64,000 nt of DNA from positions 62,001 through 126,000 of the forward strand of contig REEC01000125.1 of assembly GCA_007695285.1 (NCBI GenBank), given 5' to 3'. Under the pieces are notes generated by a model. That model did not search any database, was not told where the DNA came from, and worked only from the letters and a program-made list of their open reading frames with translations. Below are positions 9,313 to 18,666 of the stretch, in pieces. The position numbers and the translations under genes are program-made. The DNA comes from Spirochaetaceae bacterium. Lineage in GTDB: Bacteria; Spirochaetota; Spirochaetia; DSM-27196; PXBQ01. Positions within the stretch are counted from its first letter, which is position 1, and the number at the start of each line of letters is the position of its first letter.

Positions 9313-10334
9313 GACGAGCCTTTTTTGTCGTGCTTCTGCTTTGTATCTCGATGGTCGTGCTCGCCGCGGAAACCCGTGAACACACGATTCACGAAATCCT
9401 CGAGACCACCGGGGCGCGCCTTCAATGGGACGCCGATCGCGGAATCGGGGTGCTCCGCAACGCAAACACGTACGTCTCGTTCCGCCCCGGATCCCGTTGG
9501 GGCCTCGTCAACTACGCGAATCAGCGCGAACTCGGCGAGATTCGGCGTGTCGACGGGAACATAATCTTTTCCGCCGAAGCCGCCGAAACGGTGCTCTCGA
9601 TCCTCAAACCCGCCAGGCAAACGTCGACCGACAGATACATCAGTACGATTTTTATCGACGCCGGTCACGGAGGCCGGGATCCGGGAGCCGTGGGTATTCA
9701 TACGATTAACGGCGAACGATGGGAGATCAAGGAAAAAGACATAGTGCTCGACGTCTCGATGCGATTGCGCGATATGTTACGTCGTGGTTTTCCGGAACGT
9801 GATATCGTGATGTCACGAGAAGACGACACGTATCTGCGGCTTGAAGAACGGACCGAAGCGGCGAACTCTGTCGAGCTCGCCGAGAACGAAACCATAATTT
9901 TCCTCTCGATCCACGCAAATGCGACGTTCAACACTCGCGCCAAAGGTTTTGAGGTCTGGGTTTTGCCGCCCGAGGAACGGCGGGGCGGTCTCGTCGACTC
10001 GCGAACGACAGGAGTGAGCGATCCGGGAGTATTGTCTATACTGAATACAATCCGCGAAGAAGAGCTCACGATTGAAAGCGTATTACTCTCGCGGAGCCTG
10101 CTCACAGGACTCGAAGGCTCCGTCGGCGACGTCGCGCCGAATCGCGGTATGAAGACCGCTTCGTGGTCCGTCGTCCGCAACGCGCGCATGCCGTCGGTTC
10201 TCGTTGAGCTCGGGTTCGTTACCAACAAAGAGGAGGCTTTGAGGATGGCCGAACCCGATCACTTGCACAACCTCGCGCTCGGACTCTATAATGGCATCGT
10301 GGAGTTCATTCGGTATTTCGAGGCTCCACAATAG
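9306..10334 (+). CDS. N-acetylmuramoyl-L-alanine amidase (Amidase_3)
   Basis: IFIDAGHGGRDPGAVG, IFLSIHANA, SVLVELGFVTNKEEALRM. Confidence 0.92.
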   Translation: MVRRAFFVVLLLCISMVVLAAETREHTIHEILETTGARLQWDADRGIGVLRNANTYVSFRPGSRWGLVNYANQRELGEIRRVDGNIIFSAEAAETVLSILKPARQTSTDRYISTIFIDAGHGGRDPGAVGIHTINGERWEIKEKDIVLDVSMRLRDMLRRGFPERDIVMSREDDTYLRLEERTEAANSVELAENETIIFLSIHANATFNTRAKGFEVWVLPPEERRGGLVDSRTTGVSDPGVLSILNTIREEELTIESVLLSRSLLTGLEGSVGDVAPNRGMKTASWSVVRNARMPSVLVELGFVTNKEEALRMAEPDHLHNLALGLYNGIVEFIRYFEAPQ

Positions 10335-10351
10335 CTCGATTCCGGGGTGTT

Positions 10352-10852
10352 ATGTTTTCGCGCAAAATCGTTCGAGTGCTCAACAGTAAGCCGTGGATCG
10401 TCCCGATCGTGTTGTTCGGGCTCTCGCTTTGTATCAGCATCGTCTTCTCGATCGTTTTTTTTGACGGCCGGATTACCCGTACGTTTTTTTTCCCGGACTC
10501 GGTCACGCAGGAACTGCGGAGCGAACGGCGTCCCGTTCCGAGCGGCAAAGGCATCCAAGACGATATTGCTGAGTACGTCCGCGAGATTATCCTGGGACCG
10601 ACGATTCTTCAAAGCGGTCGAGTATTGCCGCGCGATACAACCGTCCGTATCGCGATCGCCCGCGAGGGCAAAGTATACCTCGATCTTTCTCACCACGCCG
10701 TGACGATCGAGTCGCCGCTCGGAATCGAGGAAACGATCGATATCGTCAGACATAATATTTTTTTTAACTTTCGGTCGATCAACTCGATCGTCGTCACGGT
10801 CGCGGGGCAAAAGCCTTTCGAGCCGCCGTACTTCCCGGCCTCACCTCTGTGA
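10352..10852 (+). CDS. GerMN-domain membrane-anchored protein
   Basis: N-terminal TM segment; REGKVYLDLSHHAVTIESPLGIEETIDIVRHNIFFNFRSINSIVVTVAGQ. Confidence 0.65.
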   Translation: MFSRKIVRVLNSKPWIVPIVLFGLSLCISIVFSIVFFDGRITRTFFFPDSVTQELRSERRPVPSGKGIQDDIAEYVREIILGPTILQSGRVLPRDTTVRIAIAREGKVYLDLSHHAVTIESPLGIEETIDIVRHNIFFNFRSINSIVVTVAGQKPFEPPYFPASPL

Positions 10853-10904
10853 GAGTTAAGACCGTCGACACGGAACCGGATGCGAAGCAAACATCCAAAA
10901 AACG

Positions 10905-10932
10905 TTGACAAACGAATCGGTATCCGTATAAT
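10905..10932 (+). promoter_or_regulatory. sigma70-type promoter of flaA (TTGACA-N16-TATAAT)
   Basis: Exact consensus hexamers: ttgaca 10905-10910, tataat 10927-10932. Confidence 0.8.
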
Positions 10933-10996
10933 TTGGTGTAGAAATGAGTACGCATAACCAGCATAGCCAAAATGCCGTGTGCAAAAGGAGCTTTGG

Positions 10997-11998
10997 ATGA
11001 AACGTTTTTTCCTTCTCGTCACGATAATGCTCGTGGCTCTGAGCTTTGGGCTCTCGGCCCAACAATCTGTTCTGATTGATTTCTCCGAGCTCGCAGCCGA
11101 CTGGCCCGCCGACGAACCGCGTGAGAACGAACGCACGCTTGTTGATTTCGGTAGCGTCGCGGGGGCCAGTTTCACTGCGGAACAACGCGCTCAGATGAAG
11201 ACATCGCTCGGGATCGAGAGTTGGGACATCGAGCTCGCGTCGTCGTCACGGTTTGTCCAGACCGTCGGCAACTCATACGTGCGGCAAGCGCGCGTCCGCG
11301 AGGGAGCCGCACAGTTTGAGAACGAAGCGGTCATGGGTATTCGGGTGAATTTCCCGACCGCGGCGTACAACTCGTGGGCGATGATCCGACCTCCGTTCGA
11401 GATTCCCGCCTATGCGGATATCGACGTTCTCGACGGTGACGACCTGATCGTTCCGCAACAGGAAGAGGGACGAGGGGCAAAATTCGACGGGTTCGGAGTC
11501 GTGAAGAACGTGGGCGTGCTTCGGGATCTTACCGTTAACGTGTACGGGTCCAACTTTCCGCACGGATTGAGTGTAATTCTGCAGGATGAGAATAACGTGG
11601 AACACGAGATCTTCCTCGGGAACCTTCGGTTCGACGGCTGGCGTGCACTTGAATGGAGGAATCCGAACTACATCGCGGACGTCCGCAACCGTGAACTCCG
11701 CACGTTCCCGCTGTATCCGGCGATGCAACCGATGGTCAAGCTTGTCGGCTTCCGAGTCTATCGGGACGCGGCGATGCAGGGCGGCGACTTTATAACGTAC
11801 ATCAAAGACGTGAACATCTCGTACGACCGCGCGCGGCTCGATATCGAACGCGACATCGACGACGAGGAAGTCTGGGGTATTCTTCAGGATCGCGAACGCG
11901 CACGCCGTGAAGCGGAACTGCGCCGTGTCGGGGATGTCCAGATTCTCCGGTTCCTCGAGGAGCAGCGGCTCGCGCCTCCGCGTGAGAACAACAACTAA
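10997..11998 (+). CDS. flaA: flagellar filament outer layer (sheath) protein FlaA
   Basis: ATG after AAAGGAG; signal peptide MKRFFLLVTIMLVALSFGLSAQ; spirochaete FlaA-like LRDLTVNVYGSNFPHGLSVILQDENNVEHEIFLGNLRFDGWRALEWRNPNYI. Confidence 0.88.
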   Translation: MKRFFLLVTIMLVALSFGLSAQQSVLIDFSELAADWPADEPRENERTLVDFGSVAGASFTAEQRAQMKTSLGIESWDIELASSSRFVQTVGNSYVRQARVREGAAQFENEAVMGIRVNFPTAAYNSWAMIRPPFEIPAYADIDVLDGDDLIVPQQEEGRGAKFDGFGVVKNVGVLRDLTVNVYGSNFPHGLSVILQDENNVEHEIFLGNLRFDGWRALEWRNPNYIADVRNRELRTFPLYPAMQPMVKLVGFRVYRDAAMQGGDFITYIKDVNISYDRARLDIERDIDDEEVWGILQDRERARREAELRRVGDVQILRFLEEQRLAPPRENNN

Positions 11999-12033
11999 GA
12001 CCGCGTTTTTCTCGGTGAACGCGCCGTCGCGCG

Positions 12034-12059
12034 GCGACGCCCGACATAACGGGCGTCGC
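12034..12059. repeat. 10-bp perfect inverted repeat, 6-nt loop
   Basis: GCGACGCCCG-acataa-CGGGCGTCGC. Confidence 0.85.
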
Positions 12060-12174
12060 ACCGGGCGGTGCTCGCCCCCGGACGCGATTGAAGCGACTCC
12101 GGAGTTTTGTTCCGGAGCCGGTGATCCGAAGCCGGTGATATAGAGAATATCCGCAAACGTAGTACTTGGAGAAA

Positions 12175-12201
12175 GCCCGTCAAAACGACGGGCTTTTTTT
12201 T
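12175..12201 (+). terminator. Rho-independent terminator downstream of flaA
   Basis: GCCCGTC-aaaac-GACGGGC followed by eight T. Confidence 0.92.
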
Positions 12202-12298
12202 AGCGGGCTCGATGACACCGATACGAACCAGGGTCGTCACCTTTTTTGATACGGACGCGCGTTGGGATCCGGAAGCTGTTGACGCGTCTGCGAGGCTG

Positions 12299-13180
12299 CT
12301 AGTGAAGACGCAGTCGGAGCCCGGTAGATCCTGAGAAAAAGTACGCTTCGTTGTTGAAAACGCCGATCAAGTCTTTCTTTCCGAAGGTATACACCGAGTT
12401 GTTCAGATCGAGGACGTACGTGAAGTGCGCGAAATCAAGTTCAAAGCGTGTGCCGAGTACTAACGATCCGGTCGAATGCACCGCACGGGTGTCGGGCGGG
12501 GAGGAAGCGAACGTCAAGGTGCGGTCATGGTACGCAAACGTAAGCCTGATTCGGTAGGGCGTGTTTTTTTGATGCAGATCCGCGACAAACGCGTACTCTT
12601 GTCTCTCGCTGATTCGGGTCCCGGTCGATTCGAGGGACGTGTACGCGGTGTCTCTGTACTCTGCCGACAACACGGCATTTGAGAGATACACGGCGGCGGC
12701 GATCTCGGCCGACTCCTGCACGTAGTCGCCGACAGAGGTAAGCCGTCGGGAAAAAGGGTAGAGCGACCGGAAACTGAGTGAGACGCGATGAACAAAACGA
12801 ACTTGCACCATCGCGGAGAGGCCCGGGCGGAAGTACTGCCGCGGTGACTCGAGGACGTTTAGTACGCCGAAGTACGGGCCGACGCTCGTTGTGATCCTTT
12901 CATCGCGGTGCACAAAATCGATAAAAAGGATGTTCCGCAATACCGAATCGCGCGCGGCTTCGATCTCGACAAAGAACGCGTCGGAGACGGGGAGGGCAGC
13001 TTTAGCCCGAAAACCAAGCTGGAAATCCATCGGATCGAGAATTCGTGTCTCCTCAGTTCGCTCATCGGTGAAGTCCGCGTTGCTCGCGGTGAAAAAAGCC
13101 TCAATGTTCAGGCCATGGGCTTGAGGCGCCAAGATAGCGACGATCACCGCGCACAGAATCGATTTTGAGTAACTATTCAT
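12299..13180 (-). CDS. putative outer-membrane beta-barrel protein
   Basis: Signal peptide followed by alternating amphipathic/aromatic strands (VSLSFRSLYPFSRRLTSVGDYVQESAEIAAAVYLSNAVLSAEYRD). Confidence 0.6.
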   Translation of the reverse strand: MNSYSKSILCAVIVAILAPQAHGLNIEAFFTASNADFTDERTEETRILDPMDFQLGFRAKAALPVSDAFFVEIEAARDSVLRNILFIDFVHRDERITTSVGPYFGVLNVLESPRQYFRPGLSAMVQVRFVHRVSLSFRSLYPFSRRLTSVGDYVQESAEIAAAVYLSNAVLSAEYRDTAYTSLESTGTRISERQEYAFVADLHQKNTPYRIRLTFAYHDRTLTFASSPPDTRAVHSTGSLVLGTRFELDFAHFTYVLDLNNSVYTFGKKDLIGVFNNEAYFFSGSTGLRLRLH

Positions 13181-13181
13181 G

Positions 13182-14321
13182 TCAGAACGCCGTCCTTACG
13201 CCGATGAGACCTTCGAACATCCCGGCGAGATCAAATGGAAAAACACGCGTCTTGAGCTTGAAGTCCCAAATTGCACCGGTCGTCGCGACACTCAGGAACG
13301 GCGCGACGCTGATGGCGAACTGTTCGGCTTGCGACGGACGTAACGCGAACAGGTTCTCGACTCCAACAACCGACGTGAAGGTTCCGACGTCCGTATACTG
13401 GAATTTCAGGTTGATGTCGATCGCGCCGTCGCTATCGGTCGGCTTTTGACGATAGATCGACGGATGCCAGAAAAACGTCAAAATCGTGTGGACCGGACCG
13501 ATGCGTACCCGCGGCTCAAAGAGCAGGAAGAAATTCTCGATCGTAAGATCTTCCTGCACGGGCGTCCAGTGTGTCACTCCGAGTTGGGAGAAAAACTCAC
13601 CCCCCGCGCCGGTGTCGTAGTACATCATCAACCCTGCGCGATACGTTCCGTACGGCCCCGAGGGAAACGTCACACCGAGGAAACCTTCGAGTTTCACAAG
13701 TTCGGAGGCGAACAAGGCCCGCAGGTCCGAGGAGTACGTTCCCGCGCCTAGTATTTCGTCCTGGTACAAGAAGAGTTCGACACCGAGTGAGTCGGCGCCA
13801 AAGTATCCGAGGCCGAAACCGGTACCGGTGACCGAGTGGATGCCGTCGTATACGGGGTTTTCGGGAAAGTAGTATACGCCACGAAAAGTTGTGGCGAACT
13901 CGGTTGTTCCGAAAAGCAACGGAAAGTCATCCCCGGAACCGATCACCGCGGTTTCCCCGGTGTAGTACGAGAAATCGATCGGAAGGCCAAAAACGTTTCG
14001 GGCGACGACGCCGGCGGATTTGATCGAAATCGTCCGCGCGAACGCGTTCTCGATCGCATTTTGATCGTACGCGTCAGGAATCACCGCCGGACGCGTAATA
14101 TCCGGATTCGAGAACGAAAATGCGAGACGACCGCCGAACTTCAGACCGCCTTCGATCTGAAGGTCGATATCGGCGCGCGTAGTGAGGACCAAGACTCCTT
14201 CCTCACCGTAACCTCGGGTTGTCAGGTGAAACCGGGGAACCCAGAGATTTGCGGCTGAGAGAGACGATGCGACGAAGGAAACGTACATCAAACAAACACC
14301 GCACCGTCGAAAAAACTTCAT
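13182..14321 (-). CDS. putative outer-membrane beta-barrel protein with C-terminal Phe
   Basis: Signal peptide, repeated amphipathic strands, terminal ...FEGLIGVRTAF; 1-nt gap to the next minus-strand ORF. Confidence 0.65.
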   Translation of the reverse strand: MKFFRRCGVCLMYVSFVASSLSAANLWVPRFHLTTRGYGEEGVLVLTTRADIDLQIEGGLKFGGRLAFSFSNPDITRPAVIPDAYDQNAIENAFARTISIKSAGVVARNVFGLPIDFSYYTGETAVIGSGDDFPLLFGTTEFATTFRGVYYFPENPVYDGIHSVTGTGFGLGYFGADSLGVELFLYQDEILGAGTYSSDLRALFASELVKLEGFLGVTFPSGPYGTYRAGLMMYYDTGAGGEFFSQLGVTHWTPVQEDLTIENFFLLFEPRVRIGPVHTILTFFWHPSIYRQKPTDSDGAIDINLKFQYTDVGTFTSVVGVENLFALRPSQAEQFAISVAPFLSVATTGAIWDFKLKTRVFPFDLAGMFEGLIGVRTAF

Positions 14322-14432
14322 GTATGGCTCCTCTCGGGCAAAGTATACTCCGAAAAATGGTCCTTTTCCCTTTGAGTTATCGGCATTTTCCTCGTCTTGA
14401 CTTAAAAAGGGATATGTATAAGATTACCTCAC

Positions 14433-16790
14433 ATGAGCGACTACCTTGATCCCGACAACGAAGAACTGATTAAGGATTTTTTTGTCGAAGCGGAAACGCA
14501 GGTAGAAGCGCTCGAAAGTAACATTCTCGTGCTCGAGAACAACCCAAATAACCCCGATGCCGTCGACGAGATTTTCCGTGCCGCGCACACGCTGAAAGGC
14601 GCTGCGGCAACGGTTCAGATGACCGAGCTGGCCGAGTTCACGCACGTCGTCGAGGATACCCTCGATGAGATCCGTTCAGGGCATGTTTCGGTTAATGAGA
14701 CTCTCGTCGACACCCTTCTCTCGGCGGTCGATGTTGTAAAAGAGATGCTCGACGCGCGTTCAAACGGAACGACGTATACCCACGACACGAGCGAGCTCAC
14801 CGAAGCCCTTAAGGTATTTGTTGCGGAGGCACAGAGCGGATCGCCGGGCGGCCGGACGGCCGACGCGTCGGACGCTCCTCAAGACGAACTACCGCAAGTG
14901 TACGGAGAGCTCGAGCAGCGTGAGACGCAAGCCGGCGATACGCCGGTCTACCGCGTAACCGTCGGGTTCGACGAGTCGAATCCGATGAACTCTGTCGGTG
15001 GAATTCAGGTCTATGCCGCGCTAAAACAGATCGGTCGGATTGTACGAACGCGACCCGAGTTCGACGCGCTGTACGAAGACAAGTTTTTTTCCCAGGTCGA
15101 GTATTACGTTGAGAGTTCGTCGACGGCGGAGGAAGTTGAACAAGCCGCTACGATTCCCGACGTCACCGACGCGGTCGATGTCCATTTTACGGGAGCGCCA
15201 CAACCCGTTGCTCAAACGGCGACCGAGAGCCCGAAATCGCGCTCGGATATCGAGCCCGAAGCCCGCGCATCACGGCGTGAGACCGCTTCCAATGGGGCCG
15301 CGCAACCGGCCGAGTCGGGCGAAGCCGACGAGATTCCTGATGCCGTGACGGCCGCTGCGGTCGACGACGTGCGCGCGCGCGACTTAAAAAGGTCCGGAGG
15401 CTCGGGGTCGATTCTTCGCGTCGAAAGCAGGAGAATCGATAATCTTCTCAACCTCGTGAGCGAAACGGTTATCAACAAGGCGAGCTTCAACCAGGTCTCG
15501 AACGGCTTTGCCGAGAACGACACGCTCCTGCAGTCGAGCGAAACCCGATTCCGAGAAACCCTGAAAGAGCTATTCAACTCGATGCCCGAGTTTCTTGAAA
15601 GTATTCAAAGAGGAGCCTCGATCAAGGCTGTCAAGAAGGAGATTATCGAACGTTTCGGGGACCTGCCCGGGGTTTTTGATGGTTTTTTTGCCGCGCACAA
15701 GACGACGGTCGCGCGTTTCAGGAATACCGCGCAGAATCTTGGTCGTATCGCGGGCGAGCTGCAAGAAGGAGTCATGCGTATCCGCATGGTTCCGATTTCG
15801 CAAATTTTTAACCGCTTCCCACGCCTCGTTCGTGATCTCTCGCGTAGTCTCAACAAAGACGTGAACCTTGTGATCGAAGGTGAGGATACCGAGCTTGACA
15901 AGTCGGTAATCGAAGACCTGCTCGATCCGTTGATTCACTGTGTCAGGAATTCCATCGATCACGGTATCGAATCGTCCGAACTGCGGAACGAGAACGGGAA
16001 ACCAAGCGAAGGGCTTCTCCGACTCAAGGCGTCGAGTGAAGGAAACATGATCATCATCGAGATTTCCGACGATGGTCGTGGCATCGACATCGATGCGGTC
16101 CGCGCAAAGGCGCATGAACGCGGAGTTATACACCCGTCAAAAACGCTTTCGGATATCGAAGCGTTCAATCTGATTTTTGATCCGGGTTTCTCGACCGCTG
16201 CGAAGATAACCAACGTTTCGGGGCGTGGCGTGGGGCTTGACGTCGTGAAACGCCAGATCGAGAAACTCAACGGTTCGGTGACGGTATGGTCTGAGAAAGG
16301 AATCGGAACGCGCTTCACAGTAAAAATTCCATTGACGCTCGCGATTATCCAGGGCCTTCTGGTACGTGTCGGTCGCGAGATCTACGCGATCCCGATTACG
16401 TCGGTGATCGAAAGCCACCGGATTAAGCCCGCCGAGGTGAAACGGATCGATAACTACGAGGTTTTCAACGTTCGCGACGACGTCGTTTCGATTCTTCGGC
16501 TCAACCGACTCTTCAAGATAGAGACGAATGAAAACCCCGAGTACCACTTCGTCGTCGTTGTCGGCACGGGTGAGAAAAAAATGGGGTTGATCGTCGACTC
16601 GCTTATCGGCGAAGAAGACGTTGTGATCAAACCTCTCAAAGACCACTACGTGGCAACACCCGGCATCGCTGGTGCGAACATCACCGGCGACGGTACGGTG
16701 TCGCTTATCATCGACGTCGCTCAGCTGCTCGAGCTTGGCTTGCGCAACGAGTTGGAAGAACGTCGCCGGCGTGAGACTATGGTTTCATAG
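14433..16790 (+). CDS. cheA: chemotaxis histidine kinase CheA
   Basis: Hpt AAHTLKGAAATVQM; HCVRNSIDHGIE N box; SDDGRGID; GRGVGLDVVKRQIEKLNG; CheW-like C-terminus. Confidence 0.97.
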   Translation: MSDYLDPDNEELIKDFFVEAETQVEALESNILVLENNPNNPDAVDEIFRAAHTLKGAAATVQMTELAEFTHVVEDTLDEIRSGHVSVNETLVDTLLSAVDVVKEMLDARSNGTTYTHDTSELTEALKVFVAEAQSGSPGGRTADASDAPQDELPQVYGELEQRETQAGDTPVYRVTVGFDESNPMNSVGGIQVYAALKQIGRIVRTRPEFDALYEDKFFSQVEYYVESSSTAEEVEQAATIPDVTDAVDVHFTGAPQPVAQTATESPKSRSDIEPEARASRRETASNGAAQPAESGEADEIPDAVTAAAVDDVRARDLKRSGGSGSILRVESRRIDNLLNLVSETVINKASFNQVSNGFAENDTLLQSSETRFRETLKELFNSMPEFLESIQRGASIKAVKKEIIERFGDLPGVFDGFFAAHKTTVARFRNTAQNLGRIAGELQEGVMRIRMVPISQIFNRFPRLVRDLSRSLNKDVNLVIEGEDTELDKSVIEDLLDPLIHCVRNSIDHGIESSELRNENGKPSEGLLRLKASSEGNMIIIEISDDGRGIDIDAVRAKAHERGVIHPSKTLSDIEAFNLIFDPGFSTAAKITNVSGRGVGLDVVKRQIEKLNGSVTVWSEKGIGTRFTVKIPLTLAIIQGLLVRVGREIYAIPITSVIESHRIKPAEVKRIDNYEVFNVRDDVVSILRLNRLFKIETNENPEYHFVVVVGTGEKKMGLIVDSLIGEEDVVIKPLKDHYVATPGIAGANITGDGTVSLIIDVAQLLELGLRNELEERRRRETMVS

Positions 16791-16793
16791 GGG

Positions 16794-18128
16794 TTGAGTG
16801 TGAGTACGGTTAACACGACAATCATGGGAAAAACACGCGAGTCTGCCGAGAAAGACGTCGAGCATATCGACTACAAGATGGTTACATTCTCGCTCGGCGG
16901 GAAAGACTTCGGAATCGACATCATGAAAATCGCGGAAATCGCAAAATTCGGCGGCTTCACGTACGTTCCGAACGTTCCATCGTACGTGAAAGGCGTGTAC
17001 AACCTTCGCGGCGACATTATCTCGATTATCGATCTTCGCGGCATGTTCCATCTTCCGGTCCCCGACACCGAGTCGGAACAAACGCACAGCGGTTTGATTG
17101 TTCGTGTCGGAGAGTCGATGATCGGAGTCGTCGTCGACTCAATCGATAAGGTGGTCGGCATTTCGTCGACAGACATTCAACCCCCGCATCCCATTTTCGG
17201 CGACATAAACATCAAGTACATAAGCGGAGTCGTCGAGCACGATTCCCGGCTCTATATCATCCTTGACGTCGACAAGGTGTTCAGCAAGGAGACGCCGCCG
17301 GAGCCAATCGCGACGCGAGAGAGAACAGAAACCGGCCCGCCGCCGGGCGACGTACCGGGCCCTGCACGCGGGCCAACAGATACGCGCGTTTCCGACACGG
17401 CCGTCGAACTTGGGTTCGCGCACGAGACGCTCGCGACGTTTCTCCGATTCTACGTCTCCGAGATGAACTCTGCATGGGTCGAGGAACGGTTTCGGGACTG
17501 GCGGACGAACCGCGTAGGTGAAGCGTCGCAGCTGAAAAACGCGGTCGAAGCCGAGAAATTTCTCGCACCGTTCTTCTCGCCGCACACGGGTGAGTTCTGG
17601 TCCGAGTCGTACGCGTCGGAATTCTCGTCGATAATCCCTGAGACGACCGGTGGAACCGTTACCGTGTGGAACCCCGGCTGCGGAAAAGGGTACGAGACGT
17701 ACTCGCTCGTGTGCCTCCTCCGCGAAAAGCTCCCAAACAAACAAATCAAAATCTGGGCTTGCGATATCGATCTCCTGAGTATCTCGACAGCGCCCAACCT
17801 CGTTTTCGCGAGCGCGGCGGCCCCCGATTATTTCGATCCGTACGTTCACGAAAGCAATAACGGTTGTAGTTTTGATGATACGGTCCGGGACGCGGTTCTT
17901 TTTGAGTACCACGATATTGTGAACGAACAGACGCTCCCGCCGCCGGACCTCATTGTAGCGCGCGATGTGTTGTCGTTTCTTGCGCCGACCGATCAGAAGC
18001 GCGTGCTCGCCGATTGGTTCGAGAAACTGAAACCCGGAGGAGTCGTTATTCCGGGCGCACACGAAAGACTCCCGTTCGACGAAGGATGGAAGAGACTCGA
18101 CGGTGAGATTTGTGCGTACACGAAGTAA
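16794..18128 (+). CDS. cheW: CheW domain fused to CheR-like methyltransferase-fold domain
   Basis: CheW: MVTFSLGGKDFGIDIMKIAEIAKFGGFTYVPNVPSYVKGVYNLRGDIISIIDLR; Pro-rich linker; CheR-like VWNPGCGKGYETYSLVCLLREKLPNKQIKIWACDIDLLSIS and RVLADWFEKLKPGGVVIPGAHERL. Confidence 0.9.
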   Translation: MSVSTVNTTIMGKTRESAEKDVEHIDYKMVTFSLGGKDFGIDIMKIAEIAKFGGFTYVPNVPSYVKGVYNLRGDIISIIDLRGMFHLPVPDTESEQTHSGLIVRVGESMIGVVVDSIDKVVGISSTDIQPPHPIFGDINIKYISGVVEHDSRLYIILDVDKVFSKETPPEPIATRERTETGPPPGDVPGPARGPTDTRVSDTAVELGFAHETLATFLRFYVSEMNSAWVEERFRDWRTNRVGEASQLKNAVEAEKFLAPFFSPHTGEFWSESYASEFSSIIPETTGGTVTVWNPGCGKGYETYSLVCLLREKLPNKQIKIWACDIDLLSISTAPNLVFASAAAPDYFDPYVHESNNGCSFDDTVRDAVLFEYHDIVNEQTLPPPDLIVARDVLSFLAPTDQKRVLADWFEKLKPGGVVIPGAHERLPFDEGWKRLDGEICAYTK

Positions 18129-18173
18129 CGGCGTTCAGATCCCAAGATAAACTAGGTACAGGAGAAACACGGT

Positions 18174-18650
18174 ATGAGAGTTGAGTATATAAACCCGTTT
18201 GTCGAGGCAGCGTATAATATCCTCAAAGAAGTTCTCAACGTCGAGGTCAATCGCGGTGAGCTCTACCTCAAATCGACCTCGATGCCGGTTCTGGGGGTCG
18301 CGGCGATTATCGGTCTCGCGGGGGATGTCGAAGGCCGGGTTCTGATCGACATGGACAAACCGACCGCGATCAAAATCGCATCGGCGATGCTCGAGGGTAT
18401 GGACATGGAGCCTATTACCGAGCTCAACGATCTCGGTAAGGCGACCGTGACCGAACTTGCAAACATGATCACGGGGCAGGCGGTGACAAAACTCCATAAT
18501 CTCGGTTTCAAGTTTGACTTGACACCACCTGCGATTTTTACGGGCGATAACATGGAGGTTTCGAATGCCGACGTTGAAGCCTTGATCGTTCCGATGGAAG
18601 TCCCGCAGGGAAAAATCGAAATCAACGTCGCGGTGCGCGAGCGAACTTAG
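18174..18650 (+). CDS. cheX: chemotaxis phosphatase CheX
   Basis: VEYINPFVEAAYNILKEVLNVEVNRGELYLK, GLAGDVEGRVLIDMD, ELANMITGQAVTKL. Confidence 0.92.
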   Translation: MRVEYINPFVEAAYNILKEVLNVEVNRGELYLKSTSMPVLGVAAIIGLAGDVEGRVLIDMDKPTAIKIASAMLEGMDMEPITELNDLGKATVTELANMITGQAVTKLHNLGFKFDLTPPAIFTGDNMEVSNADVEALIVPMEVPQGKIEINVAVRERT

Positions 18651-18666
18651 CGAAAAGGGGTAGGAT

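Noticed and set aside
12175-12201. Riboswitch expression platform
   Set aside because: The terminator lies at the end of flaA with no downstream same-strand gene to regulate; I could not match the upstream hairpins to a known riboswitch consensus.
14397-14424. cheA promoter TTGACT ... TATAAG/TAAGAT
   Set aside because: Plausible but the spacing is short (14 nt) for TATAAG and the alternative -10 is weak; not listed as a feature.
17139-18062. 307-aa minus-strand ORF opposite cheW/cheR-like
   Set aside because: No domain signal; antisense to a confident CDS.
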